From JAVBNN01 sp031551525 (GTDB lineage Bacteria > Bacillota > Negativicutes > Acidaminococcales > JAISLQ01): DNA of 64,000 bases. Made by a program: the position numbers and the translations under genes. Location of the stretch: positions 68,081 through 132,080 of the forward strand of contig JAVBNN010000009.1 of NCBI GenBank assembly GCA_031551525.1, given 5' to 3'. The notes under the pieces are model-generated. The model saw nothing but the letters and a program-made list of their open reading frames with translations. It was not told the origin of the DNA and made no database searches. Position 1 is the stretch's first letter; each line of letters begins with the position of its first letter. This document shows, piece after piece, positions 16,401 through 25,236 of the stretch.

Positions 16401-17273
16401 CCTGGCGGTGGAAAACTTGCCGAGAACCTTTATACAAAAGGAAAACCCGGCAAATATACAGTAAAGATAGTCAAACCGCGTGTTTTTATACCGGTTTTCC
16501 CCGGTACAAACTGCGAATACGACGTACAAAGAGCATTCGCTTCTGCCGGCGCTGATACCGACCTTTTGGTGGTAAGAAATCTTGATAGTAAGGCTATAAA
16601 AGAATCAGTGGAAGAAATGGCTAAACGGATAGGGACGGCAGAGATAGTAGCCCTGGCCGGTGGATTTAGCGCCGGTGACGAACCTGACGGTTCTGGCAAA
16701 TTTATCGCTACCATGTTTCGCAATGCACACCTTAAAGAGGCTATCACCAAACTGCTGGAAGAACGCGGCGGTTTGATGCTCGGCATATGTAACGGTTTTC
16801 AGGCTTTGATAAAACTCGGCCTCTTGCCGTACGGCAGGATAACCGATATGACAGAAAAGTCTCCGACACTATCTTTCAACTATATTGGTCGGCATGTTTC
16901 CACTATGTGTCGCACCAAGGTGGTCTCAAACCTGTCGCCGTGGCTATCTCTTTCTAAAACGGGCGACCTCCACACGGTGGCGGTATCGAGCGGCGAAGGG
17001 CGGTTCTATGCCGAACAGGCGGATATGGAAAAACTTTTCGCCGCCGGGCAAGTAATGACCCAGTATGTAGATGCTGATGATGACGCTACCATGGAAGCGC
17101 CCTATAACCCCAACGGGTCGCTGATGGCGGTAGAAAGCCTGTGCAGCCCGGATGGGCGTATCTTCGGCAAAATGTGCCATAGTGAGCGCTATACAGACGG
17201 ACTATTTATAAATATACCTGGCAACAAAGACCAAAATATATTTAAAGCCGGTGTTGATTATTTCAACTGGTGA
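13479..17273 (+). CDS. purL: Phosphoribosylformylglycinamidine synthase, single-chain
   Basis: Large-form FGAM synthase (1264 residues) with synthetase and glutaminase parts in one chain, catalysing the fourth step of purine synthesis. Visible: LDTYWSDHCRHTTF (linker-site motif), FKNETHNHPTEIEPFGGAATC, DFGAGGVSVAIGELADG, and IGGKDSMSGTF in the second half. The class I glutaminase domain starts near residue 997 (FIPVFPGTNCEYD), with nucleophile Cys in GICNGFQ (about 1102). This is the clostridial-type fused enzyme rather than PurS/PurL/PurQ. No other pur genes are adjacent. The ATG at 13479 has AAGGG upstream; ATG 13494 is a less supported alternative. Confidence 0.95.
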   Translation: MPWFIMKQEVKRVLVEKKAGFAIEAKALLADLKTNLAIHKLKDVRVLNRYDVSGITEEEFLLACTLIMSEPPVDTVYKNQLPEEKDSHIFAVEYLPGQYDQRADSTAQCIQLIAEKENILVQTAKVYILYGDIGLEDIEKIKQYLINPIESRETGLAIPASLVMQTSEPEAVKRLSGFITMNKTQLTALVADMGLAMKHEDVKFCQEYFIKERRDPSITELKMLDTYWSDHCRHTTFNTIIDDIEIVPHRFTQPMQVAWELYQQDRQTIYGGRDDKPVTLMDIAVMGMKKLKAEGKLDDLDESEEVNACSIAVPVKIGDTVEEWLVMFKNETHNHPTEIEPFGGAATCLGGAIRDPLSGRAYVYQAMRVTGGADPRAAIEETMEGKLPQRKIALGAAAGYSSYGNQIGLSTGRVQEFYHERFLAKRMELGALIGAVPSAHVVRAIPEPGDHVILLGGRTGRDGCGGATGSSKEHTVDSLQNCGAEVQKGNPPTERKILRLFRDPVVTKMIKRCNDFGAGGVSVAIGELADGVKINLDNVPKKYDGLDGTELAISESQERMAVVVAEKDSAEFINMAIRENLEATVVAEVTAEKRVVMQWRGDTIVNIARDFLNTGGVRQHANVTVKPPANKSYFESLPYELSGSMEDLKECWLNNLKRLEVCSQKGVAERFDSTIGRGTVVMPLGGSSQLTPSEGMAANIPSQSDDVKTATVMTYGYNPELACWSPFHGALYAVLESVCRATALGADPEKVRLSLQEYFEKMINSDSWGKPFAALMGAYLAQVGLDIPAIGGKDSMSGTFMNINVPPTLVSFAVGIADTADIVSNEFKKSGSRVLFITAERDETELPDFAALKLQLQAIHAAIKGKNILSAATIKEGGIASCISTMCLGNGLGFEFTNYINDMADLFIPQPAGFILELAETAVADELFPDMEWVILGATTQKPAILLNDVNIPLQKVREVWEQPLSNIYPVCQQPGGGKLAENLYTKGKPGKYTVKIVKPRVFIPVFPGTNCEYDVQRAFASAGADTDLLVVRNLDSKAIKESVEEMAKRIGTAEIVALAGGFSAGDEPDGSGKFIATMFRNAHLKEAITKLLEERGGLMLGICNGFQALIKLGLLPYGRITDMTEKSPTLSFNYIGRHVSTMCRTKVVSNLSPWLSLSKTGDLHTVAVSSGEGRFYAEQADMEKLFAAGQVMTQYVDADDDATMEAPYNPNGSLMAVESLCSPDGRIFGKMCHSERYTDGLFINIPGNKDQNIFKAGVDYFNW

Positions 17274-17293
17274 CTTTTATGGAGGTAATCCTA

Positions 17294-18697
17294 ATGCCTA
17301 AATATAAAATGGTAGACAGTACCGTTTTGGCAGAACTTATAAAAATCGTCGGTGAGGCCAACGTAACTACCGACCCGGAAAAACTGGAAAACTATAAGAC
17401 TGACGAAGAAACAAATCCCAAATACCACCATCTTCCGGAAGCAGTCATTTTTCCCAGCAGTACAGAAGAGGTTGCGGCTATCGTCAAACTGGCCAATAAA
17501 TATCTTTTCCCGGTAACTCCGCGCTGTGGCGGAACCAGCCTGTGCGGCGGAACCATTCCTTCACACGGTGGGGTAGTCATAGTGCTGGAGAGGATGGACA
17601 AGATAAAAGAGGTGGACGCCGAAGCTCTTTACATGGTAGTGGAGTGCGGTGCGCGTACAGAAGACGTACAAAAAGCAGCAAACGCCAAGGGGCTTTTATA
17701 TGCCGGTGATCCCTGCAGCGCCGACAGTTGCCTTATTGGCGGAAATCTGGCCACTAACGCTGGCGGCAACAAGGCAGTGCGCTATGGCACGACCCGTCAC
17801 CAGGTATATTCTATTGAAGTGGTGACGCCGAAAGGGGAGATCGTTACCCTGGGCGCCCGGCTGAATAAAATGACTACCGGCTATTGCCTGGAACAGCTTA
17901 TCATGGGCGCGGAAGGAACTTTGGGCATTATCACCGGCGGTGTATTGAAACTGGTGCCGTTGCCACCTTACCGCATGGATTTATTGGCAGTATTTACCGA
18001 TATTGACAAAGCTATCGACCTGGTGCCCCAAATAATTAAAGCAGGCATAAATCCGACCAGTATAGAATTCATGGCCAATAACGCAGTCCGCTCAGCCAGC
18101 AATTATTGCGACCTGCGTCTGGCACATTATGAAGACGGCAGCTACGTAATAATAACTGTAGAAACATTCACTGAAGACGAACTGGAAAACAAAATGACCA
18201 TCCTTGACGACCTATGCACGCAAAACGGTGCAGTCGCAGTATTGGAGGCTGACGACCGGGTCTGGCGCATAAGAAAGGCGTATAGCGAGGCGGCACGTTC
18301 GGAAAGCCAAGTAAATTCCCACGAGGATATAGTCGTCCCAGTGAACGCTATAGCCACTATGCTGAAAAAAATGAATGAAATAGAAAAAAAATACAACCTA
18401 GAGGTTCGTACCGTGGCTCACGCCGGAGACGGGAATATACACTTCATACCCCTTAAACTCGATATGTCGGATGAAGAGTGGGAAAGCACTATGGATAAAT
18501 TCCACGAAGAAGTTTATACATTTGTTTATAGTCTGGGTGGGCGCTTGTCTGGTGAACATGGTATTGGCTGTAAAAAAATAGATACTATGGAAAAATTTAC
18601 CTCATCAGTGGAAATGCAGATGATGAAAGACATCAAAAAAGCTCTTGATCCTAATGGAATACTTAACCCGGGCAAAATATTTGAACTAGACTATTGA
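17294..18697 (+). CDS. FAD-binding oxidase, GlcD / D-lactate dehydrogenase family
   Basis: Flavoprotein of the vanillyl-alcohol-oxidase fold (467 residues), GlcD type (COG0277). FAD site motifs: PRCGGTSLCGGTIPSHGGV, GDPCSADSCLIGGNLATNAGG and GAEGTLGIITGG. The C-terminal part has VRTVAHAGDGNIHF and LSGEHGIGCKK. Likely substrates are D-lactate or glycolate. GlcF or EtfAB partners, common for such enzymes in anaerobes, are not adjacent. The start at 17294 is chosen because GGAGG lies eight bases upstream; a frame-open ATG at 17270 would put that RBS inside the gene. Confidence 0.9.
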   Translation: MPKYKMVDSTVLAELIKIVGEANVTTDPEKLENYKTDEETNPKYHHLPEAVIFPSSTEEVAAIVKLANKYLFPVTPRCGGTSLCGGTIPSHGGVVIVLERMDKIKEVDAEALYMVVECGARTEDVQKAANAKGLLYAGDPCSADSCLIGGNLATNAGGNKAVRYGTTRHQVYSIEVVTPKGEIVTLGARLNKMTTGYCLEQLIMGAEGTLGIITGGVLKLVPLPPYRMDLLAVFTDIDKAIDLVPQIIKAGINPTSIEFMANNAVRSASNYCDLRLAHYEDGSYVIITVETFTEDELENKMTILDDLCTQNGAVAVLEADDRVWRIRKAYSEAARSESQVNSHEDIVVPVNAIATMLKKMNEIEKKYNLEVRTVAHAGDGNIHFIPLKLDMSDEEWESTMDKFHEEVYTFVYSLGGRLSGEHGIGCKKIDTMEKFTSSVEMQMMKDIKKALDPNGILNPGKIFELDY

Positions 18698-18708
18698 TTT
18701 ATTAGTGA

Positions 18709-18738
18709 CAAAAGGGCGAAAAACGCCCTTTGTTATTT
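18709..18738 (+). terminator. Intrinsic terminator after the FAD oxidase gene
   Basis: AAAGGGCG (18711-18718) pairs with CGCCCTTT (18724-18731) around an A-rich loop, followed by GTTATTTT. The tail is slightly imperfect. Confidence 0.85.
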
Positions 18739-18763
18739 TCATGGCATAAGGGGGGAAGGGTGC

Positions 18764-20065
18764 TTGCTCTCCAAATATTTTAAATTCACAGAACGAGGTA
18801 CTACGTTTTCTACAGAAATCATCGCCGGCCTCACTACCTTTGTGACAATGGTTTATATCGTCATCGTAAGCCCTGCGCTCATGAATAAGACCGGCATGGA
18901 TTTTGACGGTGTGTTTATCGCGACTATTGCCGTTACCATGCTGTCAACGCTATTTATGGGTATAGGGGCAAACTATCCTATTGCCATTGCTCCCGGCATG
19001 GCATTGATATCATATTTTGTATTTAGTGTGGTCCTCGTGGACAAAATACCATGGCAACAGGCATTGGGCTGTGTTTTTATCTCTTCGCTGGCCTTTATGA
19101 TTTTTTCCTTGACAAAATTTCGCAATGACCTGATAAATGCCATCCCGCAAGACTTGAAACACGCTATTACCGCAGGTATTGGGCTGTTTATTGCTTTTAT
19201 TGGTTTGCAAAACTCCAAGCTGATCGTTGCTTCACCGGCAACATTAGTGCATATGGGAAATTTGCGAGATCCAGTCACCGCGCTTACTGTATTGGGCATA
19301 GTGGCCACGCTTTCTCTGCTGGTGTACAATGTCCGGGGCGCTATATTTTTGGGGATGTTACTGATTTTCACCTGTTCTTATGCTCTTGGTATGGTAGAGC
19401 TGCCGACGCAGCTATATTCCGTGCCGCATGGACTTGAAAAAACTGCTTTACAACTGGATATCGCCGGTGTGTTTGCTAACGGACTGTATGCGGTCACTTT
19501 TACTTTTTTTCTGATTACTTTGTTTGATACTACCGGTACGATGCTCGGTGTAGCCAACAAGGCAGGACTTATAAAAGATGGCAAATTTGTCAATAGCAAG
19601 ATGGCCTTGTTTGCCGATGCGCTTGGCAGTATGGTCAGTGGTCTGTTGGGTTCCAGTCCGACTTCGGCTTATGTAGAGTCAGGAGCAGGGGTTGCCGCCG
19701 GCGGGCGCACAGGCTTTACTTCGGTGGTGGTAGCTGTACTTTTTGGCTTGACGCTATTTTTTGCACCGGTGGCGAAAATGGTAGCTGCACTTCCGGCTGT
19801 TACCGCACCCGCCTTGATAATAACCGGCTTTTTGATGATGGAAGGGTTGGGTGAGATAAACTGGTCAAGTATTGACGATGCCTTTGCCGCTTTCATGATA
19901 GTTATTTTGATGCCACTCACTTATAGCATCGCCATCGCGATCGGCGTAGGATTTATTCTTTACCCGATTTTTAAAATACTAGCAGGAAAGAAAAAGGAAG
20001 TGCATCCGATAATGTACATCCTGCAAATAGTCTTTTTCTTTCAGCTGGTGTTTTTAGGCCTGTAA
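18764..20065 (+). CDS. NCS2-family purine permease (AzgA type)
   Basis: A 433-residue transporter with about 12-14 membrane segments. It starts FKFTERGTTFSTEIIAGLTTFVTMVYIVIVSP, the signature of the AzgA/PbuG branch that imports hypoxanthine, guanine or adenine with protons. Other motifs: NYPIAIAPGMALISYF and SPTSAYVESGAGVAAGGRTGF. Translation starts at TTG 18764 behind an AAGGGGGG-rich RBS. It is single, between two terminators. It is not adjacent to a purine riboswitch. Confidence 0.9.
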   Translation: MLSKYFKFTERGTTFSTEIIAGLTTFVTMVYIVIVSPALMNKTGMDFDGVFIATIAVTMLSTLFMGIGANYPIAIAPGMALISYFVFSVVLVDKIPWQQALGCVFISSLAFMIFSLTKFRNDLINAIPQDLKHAITAGIGLFIAFIGLQNSKLIVASPATLVHMGNLRDPVTALTVLGIVATLSLLVYNVRGAIFLGMLLIFTCSYALGMVELPTQLYSVPHGLEKTALQLDIAGVFANGLYAVTFTFFLITLFDTTGTMLGVANKAGLIKDGKFVNSKMALFADALGSMVSGLLGSSPTSAYVESGAGVAAGGRTGFTSVVVAVLFGLTLFFAPVAKMVAALPAVTAPALIITGFLMMEGLGEINWSSIDDAFAAFMIVILMPLTYSIAIAIGVGFILYPIFKILAGKKKEVHPIMYILQIVFFFQLVFLGL

Positions 20066-20069
20066 AACA

Positions 20070-20113
20070 AAAAAATACTCCCCTGTACAATGTACAGGGG
20101 AGTATTTTTTTAT
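20070..20113. terminator. Bidirectional terminator between the convergent permease and ilvD
   Basis: A 14-bp inverted repeat, TACTCCCCTGTACA (20076-20089) and TGTACAGGGGAGTA (20091-20104), flanked by A5 on the left and T7 on the right. It can terminate transcription from either side. Confidence 0.93.
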
Positions 20114-20116
20114 GTC

Positions 20117-21790
20117 TTATAATTGATCTTTCAGCACGGCTCCTGTATTGGCCGAAGAAACCAGTATGGCATATCTGGCCAGATAGCCGCTAGTGACTTT
20201 GGGCACCGGTTTCTGCCAGGCACTACGGCGTTTGGTAATTTCTTCTTCTGATAGCTTGACGGAAAGCTTTCTTGTAGGTATATCTATTTCGATAATGTCA
20301 CCTTCTTCAATAAAGGCGATAGGGCCGCCTTCCATGGCTTCAGGGGATATATGGCCGATACATGCTCCCCGTGTAGCGCCGGAGAAGCGTCCGTCGGTCA
20401 GGAGAGCCACGTCTTTGTCAAGCCCCATCCCGGCCAGAACAGAGGTCGGGTTGAGCATTTCCCTCATGCCGGGGCCGCCTTTTGGGCCTTCATAACGAAT
20501 GACGATGACATCACCTTTGTTTATTTTTTTGCCGACGATAGCGGCAATAGCCTCGTCTTCCGAGTTGTATACACGAGCCGGACCGGAATGCACCAGCATT
20601 TCTTCCGCTACGGCGCTTTCCTTGACGACTGCGCCGTCCGGGGCTAGGTTGCCGGACAGTACGGCTATGCCGCCGGTGGGGCGGTAGGGGGTTTCGATCG
20701 GACGGATGACTTCTTCATTTCGGTTTTGTGCTTTGGCGAGATTTTCACCGACATTGTGGCCAGTCACGGTAAGACAGGCTGTTTTAATCAGGTTTTTCTT
20801 GCTTAATTCTTTCATTACGGCAGGTATGCCGCCGGCCTCATTAAGCTCCTGGATAAAATGCGCGCCGCCGGGGCTCAAAGAAGCAATATAAGGAGTAGTT
20901 TGGGCGATTTCATTGAATAGATCAAGCGGCAGTTTGATGCCGGCGTCATGGGCGATTGCCGGTAAATGCAGTGTGGTATTGCTGGATCCGCCGATAGCCA
21001 TATCGACTGTTATAGCATTTTTAAAAGCGTCGATAGTCATTATATCACGGGCGTTTATACCCTTTTCCAGCATTTGCATTACTTGTTTGCCCGCCGTGCG
21101 TGAAAGCGCGGTGCGGGCCCCCTGGTAAGCGGCTGGTATAGTGCCATTGCCGGGAAGGGCGAGTCCAAGGACTTCTGCCAGACAATTCATCGTATTAGCC
21201 GTGTACATGCCGGAACAGGAACCGCAGCCGGGGCAGGCGGAGTTTTCTATCTCTTCCAGTTCCCCAACAGTTATTTTACCCGCCTCAAAGCGTCCGGCCG
21301 CCTCAAAGACATTACTGACGCCGATGTTTTGGCCTTCATACCGTCCGGCCAGCATTGGACCGCCGCTGGCCACCACCGCAGGTATGTTCAGGCGAGCAGC
21401 CGCCATCAACATGCCCGGAACGATTTTGTCGCAATTGGGTATAAGTACCAGCGCGTCAAAACAATGCCCCAGTGCTACAGCCTCTATGCTGTCGGCTATA
21501 AGTTCGCGGCTGGGCAGGGGATATTTCATGCCATTGTGTCCCATGGCAATGCCATCGCAAATACCGATGGCAGGTACCTCCACAGGCACGCCGCCATGCG
21601 CCCATACACCTTCTTTTACCGCTTTGGCTATAATATCAAGGTGTAAATGACCTGGTATGATTTCATTTTGGGCATTGACTATGCCGATCAACGGTTTATC
21701 CATATCTTCTCTGGTAAAACCGAGAGCGCTGAAAAGCGACCTGTGTGCGGCCCTGGTGGAGCCTTTTTTTACATCATCAGAACGTCTCAC
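20117..21790 (-). CDS. ilvD: Dihydroxy-acid dehydratase
   Basis: IlvD (557 residues, full length) dehydrates dihydroxy-isovalerate and dihydroxy-methylvalerate in valine, isoleucine and leucine synthesis. The iron-sulfur cysteine motifs are present: NCDKIVPGMLM and CPGCGSCSGMYTANTMNCL. Other signatures are PLPSRELIADS, DGRFSGATRG and GHISPEA. The start GTG (complement of 21788-21790) gives MRRSDDVKKG, the usual N-terminus, and has AGAGAGG eight bases upstream; an upstream ATG at 21871 would add 27 non-conserved residues. It is the only complete minus-strand gene in the window. No other ilv genes are nearby and no leader attenuator is visible. Confidence 0.95.
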   Translation of the reverse strand: MRRSDDVKKGSTRAAHRSLFSALGFTREDMDKPLIGIVNAQNEIIPGHLHLDIIAKAVKEGVWAHGGVPVEVPAIGICDGIAMGHNGMKYPLPSRELIADSIEAVALGHCFDALVLIPNCDKIVPGMLMAAARLNIPAVVASGGPMLAGRYEGQNIGVSNVFEAAGRFEAGKITVGELEEIENSACPGCGSCSGMYTANTMNCLAEVLGLALPGNGTIPAAYQGARTALSRTAGKQVMQMLEKGINARDIMTIDAFKNAITVDMAIGGSSNTTLHLPAIAHDAGIKLPLDLFNEIAQTTPYIASLSPGGAHFIQELNEAGGIPAVMKELSKKNLIKTACLTVTGHNVGENLAKAQNRNEEVIRPIETPYRPTGGIAVLSGNLAPDGAVVKESAVAEEMLVHSGPARVYNSEDEAIAAIVGKKINKGDVIVIRYEGPKGGPGMREMLNPTSVLAGMGLDKDVALLTDGRFSGATRGACIGHISPEAMEGGPIAFIEEGDIIEIDIPTRKLSVKLSEEEITKRRSAWQKPVPKVTSGYLARYAILVSSANTGAVLKDQL

Positions 21791-21859
21791 TAAAAAAACC
21801 TCTCTTTCACTGCTGAAAATCCATGCATACCTATTATAAAAATTAAAAATACTTATATT

Positions 21860-21887
21860 ATTATAACGCAAGAGAAGGAGTTAGCAA
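21860..21887 (-). promoter_or_regulatory. Promoter for ilvD
   Basis: On the minus strand TTGCTA (complement of 21882-21887), a 16-base spacer and TATAAT (complement of 21860-21865), about 70 bases before the GTG start. Confidence 0.6.
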
Positions 21888-21930
21888 AGTTATCTAGAAA
21901 TAAATGTATAAAGTACAATATTTGTTAAAT

Positions 21931-21956
21931 ATGATTTTTGAGGGAGAATCATTTTT
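21931..21956 (+). other. Weak hairpin upstream of gad
   Basis: ATGATT (21931-21936) pairs with AATCAT (21947-21952), followed by T5. The stem is short and AT-rich. The remainder of the 205-base ilvD-gad gap shows no convincing promoter hexamers for gad, although transcription must start here. Confidence 0.25.
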
Positions 21957-22076
21957 GGGAGGTGAACATACCAAAAAACTCAATTCTCGACAAGCTTTTC
22001 TGTAATTTGTCAGTAGTAATGGAACGATTTTAACGGCATTTTGTCTAAAAAAATATAAGTAAAGGATGGTTTATTT

Positions 22077-23447
22077 ATGAAAGCCTTGCATCATTTGCAG
22101 AATCCTTATGCTCAATTTAACACAGATATTCCCGATACTTTTCCAGAAGACTATATGGTACCGCGTGCAGCACAGGCACTTGTGAAATCAGAAGCGTGGA
22201 CAGACGCCAACCCCATGCTTAATTTGTCGTCTTTTGTAACTACATTTGCTGAACCGGAACTCATTGATATTTATCAAAGCGCTATGTTTAAAAACTTTGC
22301 CGATCCTGACATGTACCCGCATACTAAAAACATGGAATTTACCTGTGTAAAATGGTTGCACAATCTCTGGCACGGTCCCAAAGACGCAGAACCGTATGGC
22401 GCGGCTACTATAGGTTCTTCCGAGGCCTGCATGTTGGCTGGTCTTGCCCATAAATGGAACTGGAAAGAAGCGCGCGAAAAAGCGGGCAAGGATGCTACAC
22501 GCCCCAACATGGTGACTGGCGGCAACGTACAGATAGTATGGAAAAAATTTCTGCGTTATTTTGATGTGGAGCCGCGTATCATTCCGCTCAAACCCGGCAA
22601 CTACCGCTTGACCGCGGAACATCTCGACAAATATGTCGACGAAAACACCATTTGCGTTGTTGCGATCGCCGGACAGACCTTTACCGGCGAAGATGACGAC
22701 TTTCAGGAAATACACGATTGGCTGGACGCCTATGAAAAGAAAACTGGTGTCTCCATACCTATGCACATAGACGGCGCGTCCGGCGGCTTTGTCAATCCTT
22801 TCCTCTATCCCGACTACAAATGGGATTTCCGGTTACCTAGAGTACAGTCGATAAACGCGTCCGGCCACAAATATGGCTTGGTGCCGCCTGGGTTGGGCTG
22901 GGTCGTTTTCCGTGACCGCAAGATATTTAATGAAAAACTGGTATTTTACGTCAACTATCTTGGCGGTGAAGCTCCCACCGCGACCCTTAACTTCAGCAAA
23001 GGGTCGTCTACCGTGGTGGCTCAGTACTATCTGATGCTGCGCCTTGGTCGTGCCGGGTATACCACTATCATGAGAAACACGTTGGATAACGCGAACTATC
23101 TGCGCGACCGTCTGGTCAAAACAGGCAAATTTACTATTATGAACAAGACGCAACGTATTCCGGTGGTGGCTTTGACTTTGCACAAAGACATCAAAAAATA
23201 CAATGAATTTGACATTTCCAATAAAGTACGCGAACGTGGCTGGATCCTTTCAGCATATTCCATGCCGCCTGACGCGGAAACAGTAAACTCGTTGCGCATA
23301 GTCGTGCGTCCGCATGTAAACCACAATCTGATGGAAATACTGGGCGACGACATCGAAAGAGCATGTGAATTCCTGGAGGAACACGGTGGAAATGCTACCC
23401 CGCCCAAACTTCACCCGGCGGAAACACACTCTGTCGCCAAGTGTTAA
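22077..23447 (+). CDS. gadB: Glutamate decarboxylase
   Basis: PLP-dependent group II decarboxylase (456 residues) converting glutamate to GABA and CO2 with uptake of a proton. Matches the GAD family throughout: NLSSFVTTFAEPELIDIY, ATIGSSEACMLAGLAHKW, HIDGASGGFVNPF, and the PLP lysine in SINASGHKYGLVPPGLGW. The C-terminus ends HSVAKC; in E. coli GadB the C-terminal tail contributes to pH control. An antiporter gene follows, so the pair probably exchanges glutamate for GABA. The RBS is AAAGGATG. Bases 21791-22076 hold only the ilvD promoter and a weak hairpin. Confidence 0.95.
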   Translation: MKALHHLQNPYAQFNTDIPDTFPEDYMVPRAAQALVKSEAWTDANPMLNLSSFVTTFAEPELIDIYQSAMFKNFADPDMYPHTKNMEFTCVKWLHNLWHGPKDAEPYGAATIGSSEACMLAGLAHKWNWKEAREKAGKDATRPNMVTGGNVQIVWKKFLRYFDVEPRIIPLKPGNYRLTAEHLDKYVDENTICVVAIAGQTFTGEDDDFQEIHDWLDAYEKKTGVSIPMHIDGASGGFVNPFLYPDYKWDFRLPRVQSINASGHKYGLVPPGLGWVVFRDRKIFNEKLVFYVNYLGGEAPTATLNFSKGSSTVVAQYYLMLRLGRAGYTTIMRNTLDNANYLRDRLVKTGKFTIMNKTQRIPVVALTLHKDIKKYNEFDISNKVRERGWILSAYSMPPDAETVNSLRIVVRPHVNHNLMEILGDDIERACEFLEEHGGNATPPKLHPAETHSVAKC

Positions 23448-23456
23448 ATTTTTTCG

Positions 23457-23492
23457 AACAACCATACGCGGGTAAACCGCGTATGGCTTGTT
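23457..23492 (+). terminator. Hairpin between gad and the antiporter (attenuating terminator or processing stem)
   Basis: CCATACGCGG (23462-23471) pairs perfectly with CCGCGTATGG (23477-23486), extended by AACAA/TTGTT (23457-23461, 23488-23492) around one bulged base. The tail GTAGTTTTAAAA is a poor U-run, so partial read-through into the antiporter gene is likely. Confidence 0.6.
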
Positions 23493-23519
23493 GTAGTTTT
23501 AAAATAGGAGGGTAGCAGC

Positions 23520-25229
23520 ATGCATGAATTAGCTCAATTTTTAGCGGCAAACCCATATATCCTGCTATTTGTGGTGCTTGCCTTGTCTATTTTTGTCGGC
23601 AAGCTGAGTATAAAAGGTTATGGGCTTGGCATGGTTGCGGCAGCGATCATCGTCGGTTGCGGCGTAGCCATCTGGGGAGCCACGCAAGGCGTAAAATTTA
23701 AACTGGATGAATTTACCAAATCGCTATTTTATTACCTTTTTATGTATGGAGTAGGTCTCCGTGTAGGGCCTTCTTTTATCAACAGTCTTAAAGGAGACGG
23801 CCTTAAATTTGTAATATTGGCTCTTGTATGCAGCCTCCTCGGCATGGGTATAGTAGTGGTGGGCGATGTTATTTTAGATTTACCGCTCGGCGCCGCTGGC
23901 GGCATGCTGGCAGGGTCGCAGACTATGTCAGCTGCCATAGGCAGTGCAGAGGAAGCTGTCCGCCAGGGTGCAGTAAAGTTGCCGCCCGGCACGACTTCTG
24001 AACAAGTCAGCGCCATGATAGCGCTTTGTTATGGTATCACATATATATGGGGTACGGTCGGCATTATCCTCATTTGCAAATATTTACCGCGTTGGTGGGG
24101 GATTGATGCAGTAGCCGCCGCCAAAGAATATGAGGTGCAGCACGGCGTTCCCAATGTCGATAATGTCGACTTGACCGGTTACCAGCCGACGGGCCTTAGA
24201 GCCTACAAGCTGGCCGACGAGCAGGTGTTTGGAAAAACTATCGAAGAATTCCGTAAAATTTACCCGGTCTACCATATCATTAATATAGAACGCAGCGGAC
24301 AGAATATAATGGTAGATGAAAAAGCAGTCATGCAAAAAGACGACATCGTCGTTCTTGGTGGCAAACTGGAAGACCTGACTGCTAATATGGGCGTGCTCGG
24401 GCCAGAGGTGGCGGATGCCAAAGCCCTCAACATACCGCTCGACCAGGCGGAGATACTTGTTACGAGCGGACAGGTGGCTGGACATGCCTTGAAAGAATTT
24501 GCCAATTCCGAGGTAGCCGGTCAGGTGCAGGTCACCAGGATAGAAAGAGGCGGCGTGCCTATACCTGTCGGCACGGAAACCGTACTGCAAAAACGTGACG
24601 TTATTTTCCTGGTCGGCTTGAAGACCGCCGTTAACCGCATAGGAGAACGGATAGGCAGAGTGGCCCGCCATGATACTTCTACAGACCTGTTTACTCTTTC
24701 GATCGGTATGATATTGGGCTTTTTGATCGGACTCATACAGGTGCCGGCCTTTGGTGCCAATATCGGGTTGGGTAATGCCGGCGGACTTTTGGTTTCCGGT
24801 ATAGTGGTATCGTCCGTTTCATCTAGGCTTCGTTACTTTGGCAATACGCCAAATGCGGCCAGAAATATACTTGAAGACATGGGTCTGTTGGTATTTGTCG
24901 CTATTGTCGGTGTCAATGCCGGAGCAGACATGCTTAGCCAACTGACTGGTATGCTGGCGCTGAAGATTTTTGTGGTAGGTTTTTTTGCCTGCAGCATTCC
25001 TCCTTTTATCGTTTGGATACTCGGCCTTTATGTGTTCAAGATCAACCCTGCAGTACTTATGGGCGGTACGGCAGGAGCGCGTTCGCATTCCGGTCCGGCT
25101 CGTGAAGCGGCCAAAGAGATAAACAGTTCTGTGCCATGGATAGGGTTTCCCGTACCGTATGCCGTGTCCGGCATACTGCTCACGGTGTTCGGTTTCGTTA
25201 GTATGGTACTGGCAAATATGTTTAAATAA
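23520..25229 (+). CDS. Aspartate:alanine antiporter (AspT/AAE) family transporter, likely glutamate:GABA exchanger
   Basis: A 569-residue protein of the AAE family: about five membrane segments (1-190), two TrkA-C-like cytoplasmic domains (about 205-385; DEQVFGKTIEEFRK and QAEILVTSGQVAGHALKEF), and a second membrane half (about 390-569). The family signatures GSQTMSAAIGSAEEA and GGTAGARSHSGPAREAAKE are present. AspT of Tetragenococcus exchanges aspartate for alanine beside an aspartate decarboxylase. The adjacent glutamate decarboxylase makes glutamate:GABA exchange the natural inference, with the electrogenic exchange and proton use giving acid resistance or energy. The usual GadC partner is an unrelated APC protein. 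Confidence 0.9.
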   Translation: MHELAQFLAANPYILLFVVLALSIFVGKLSIKGYGLGMVAAAIIVGCGVAIWGATQGVKFKLDEFTKSLFYYLFMYGVGLRVGPSFINSLKGDGLKFVILALVCSLLGMGIVVVGDVILDLPLGAAGGMLAGSQTMSAAIGSAEEAVRQGAVKLPPGTTSEQVSAMIALCYGITYIWGTVGIILICKYLPRWWGIDAVAAAKEYEVQHGVPNVDNVDLTGYQPTGLRAYKLADEQVFGKTIEEFRKIYPVYHIINIERSGQNIMVDEKAVMQKDDIVVLGGKLEDLTANMGVLGPEVADAKALNIPLDQAEILVTSGQVAGHALKEFANSEVAGQVQVTRIERGGVPIPVGTETVLQKRDVIFLVGLKTAVNRIGERIGRVARHDTSTDLFTLSIGMILGFLIGLIQVPAFGANIGLGNAGGLLVSGIVVSSVSSRLRYFGNTPNAARNILEDMGLLVFVAIVGVNAGADMLSQLTGMLALKIFVVGFFACSIPPFIVWILGLYVFKINPAVLMGGTAGARSHSGPAREAAKEINSSVPWIGFPVPYAVSGILLTVFGFVSMVLANMFK

Positions 25230-25236
25230 TTTATAT

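Noticed and set aside
21791..21860. T-box or leader-peptide attenuator before ilvD
   Set aside because: The transcript leader is only about 60 bases with no T-box sequence, no run of Val/Leu/Ile codons and no terminator.
21957..22044. Short frames (16-23 codons) after GGGAGGTG upstream of gad
   Set aside because: They rely on TTG or GTG starts overlapping the RBS, have no recognisable composition and no conserved feature; a leader peptide cannot be supported.
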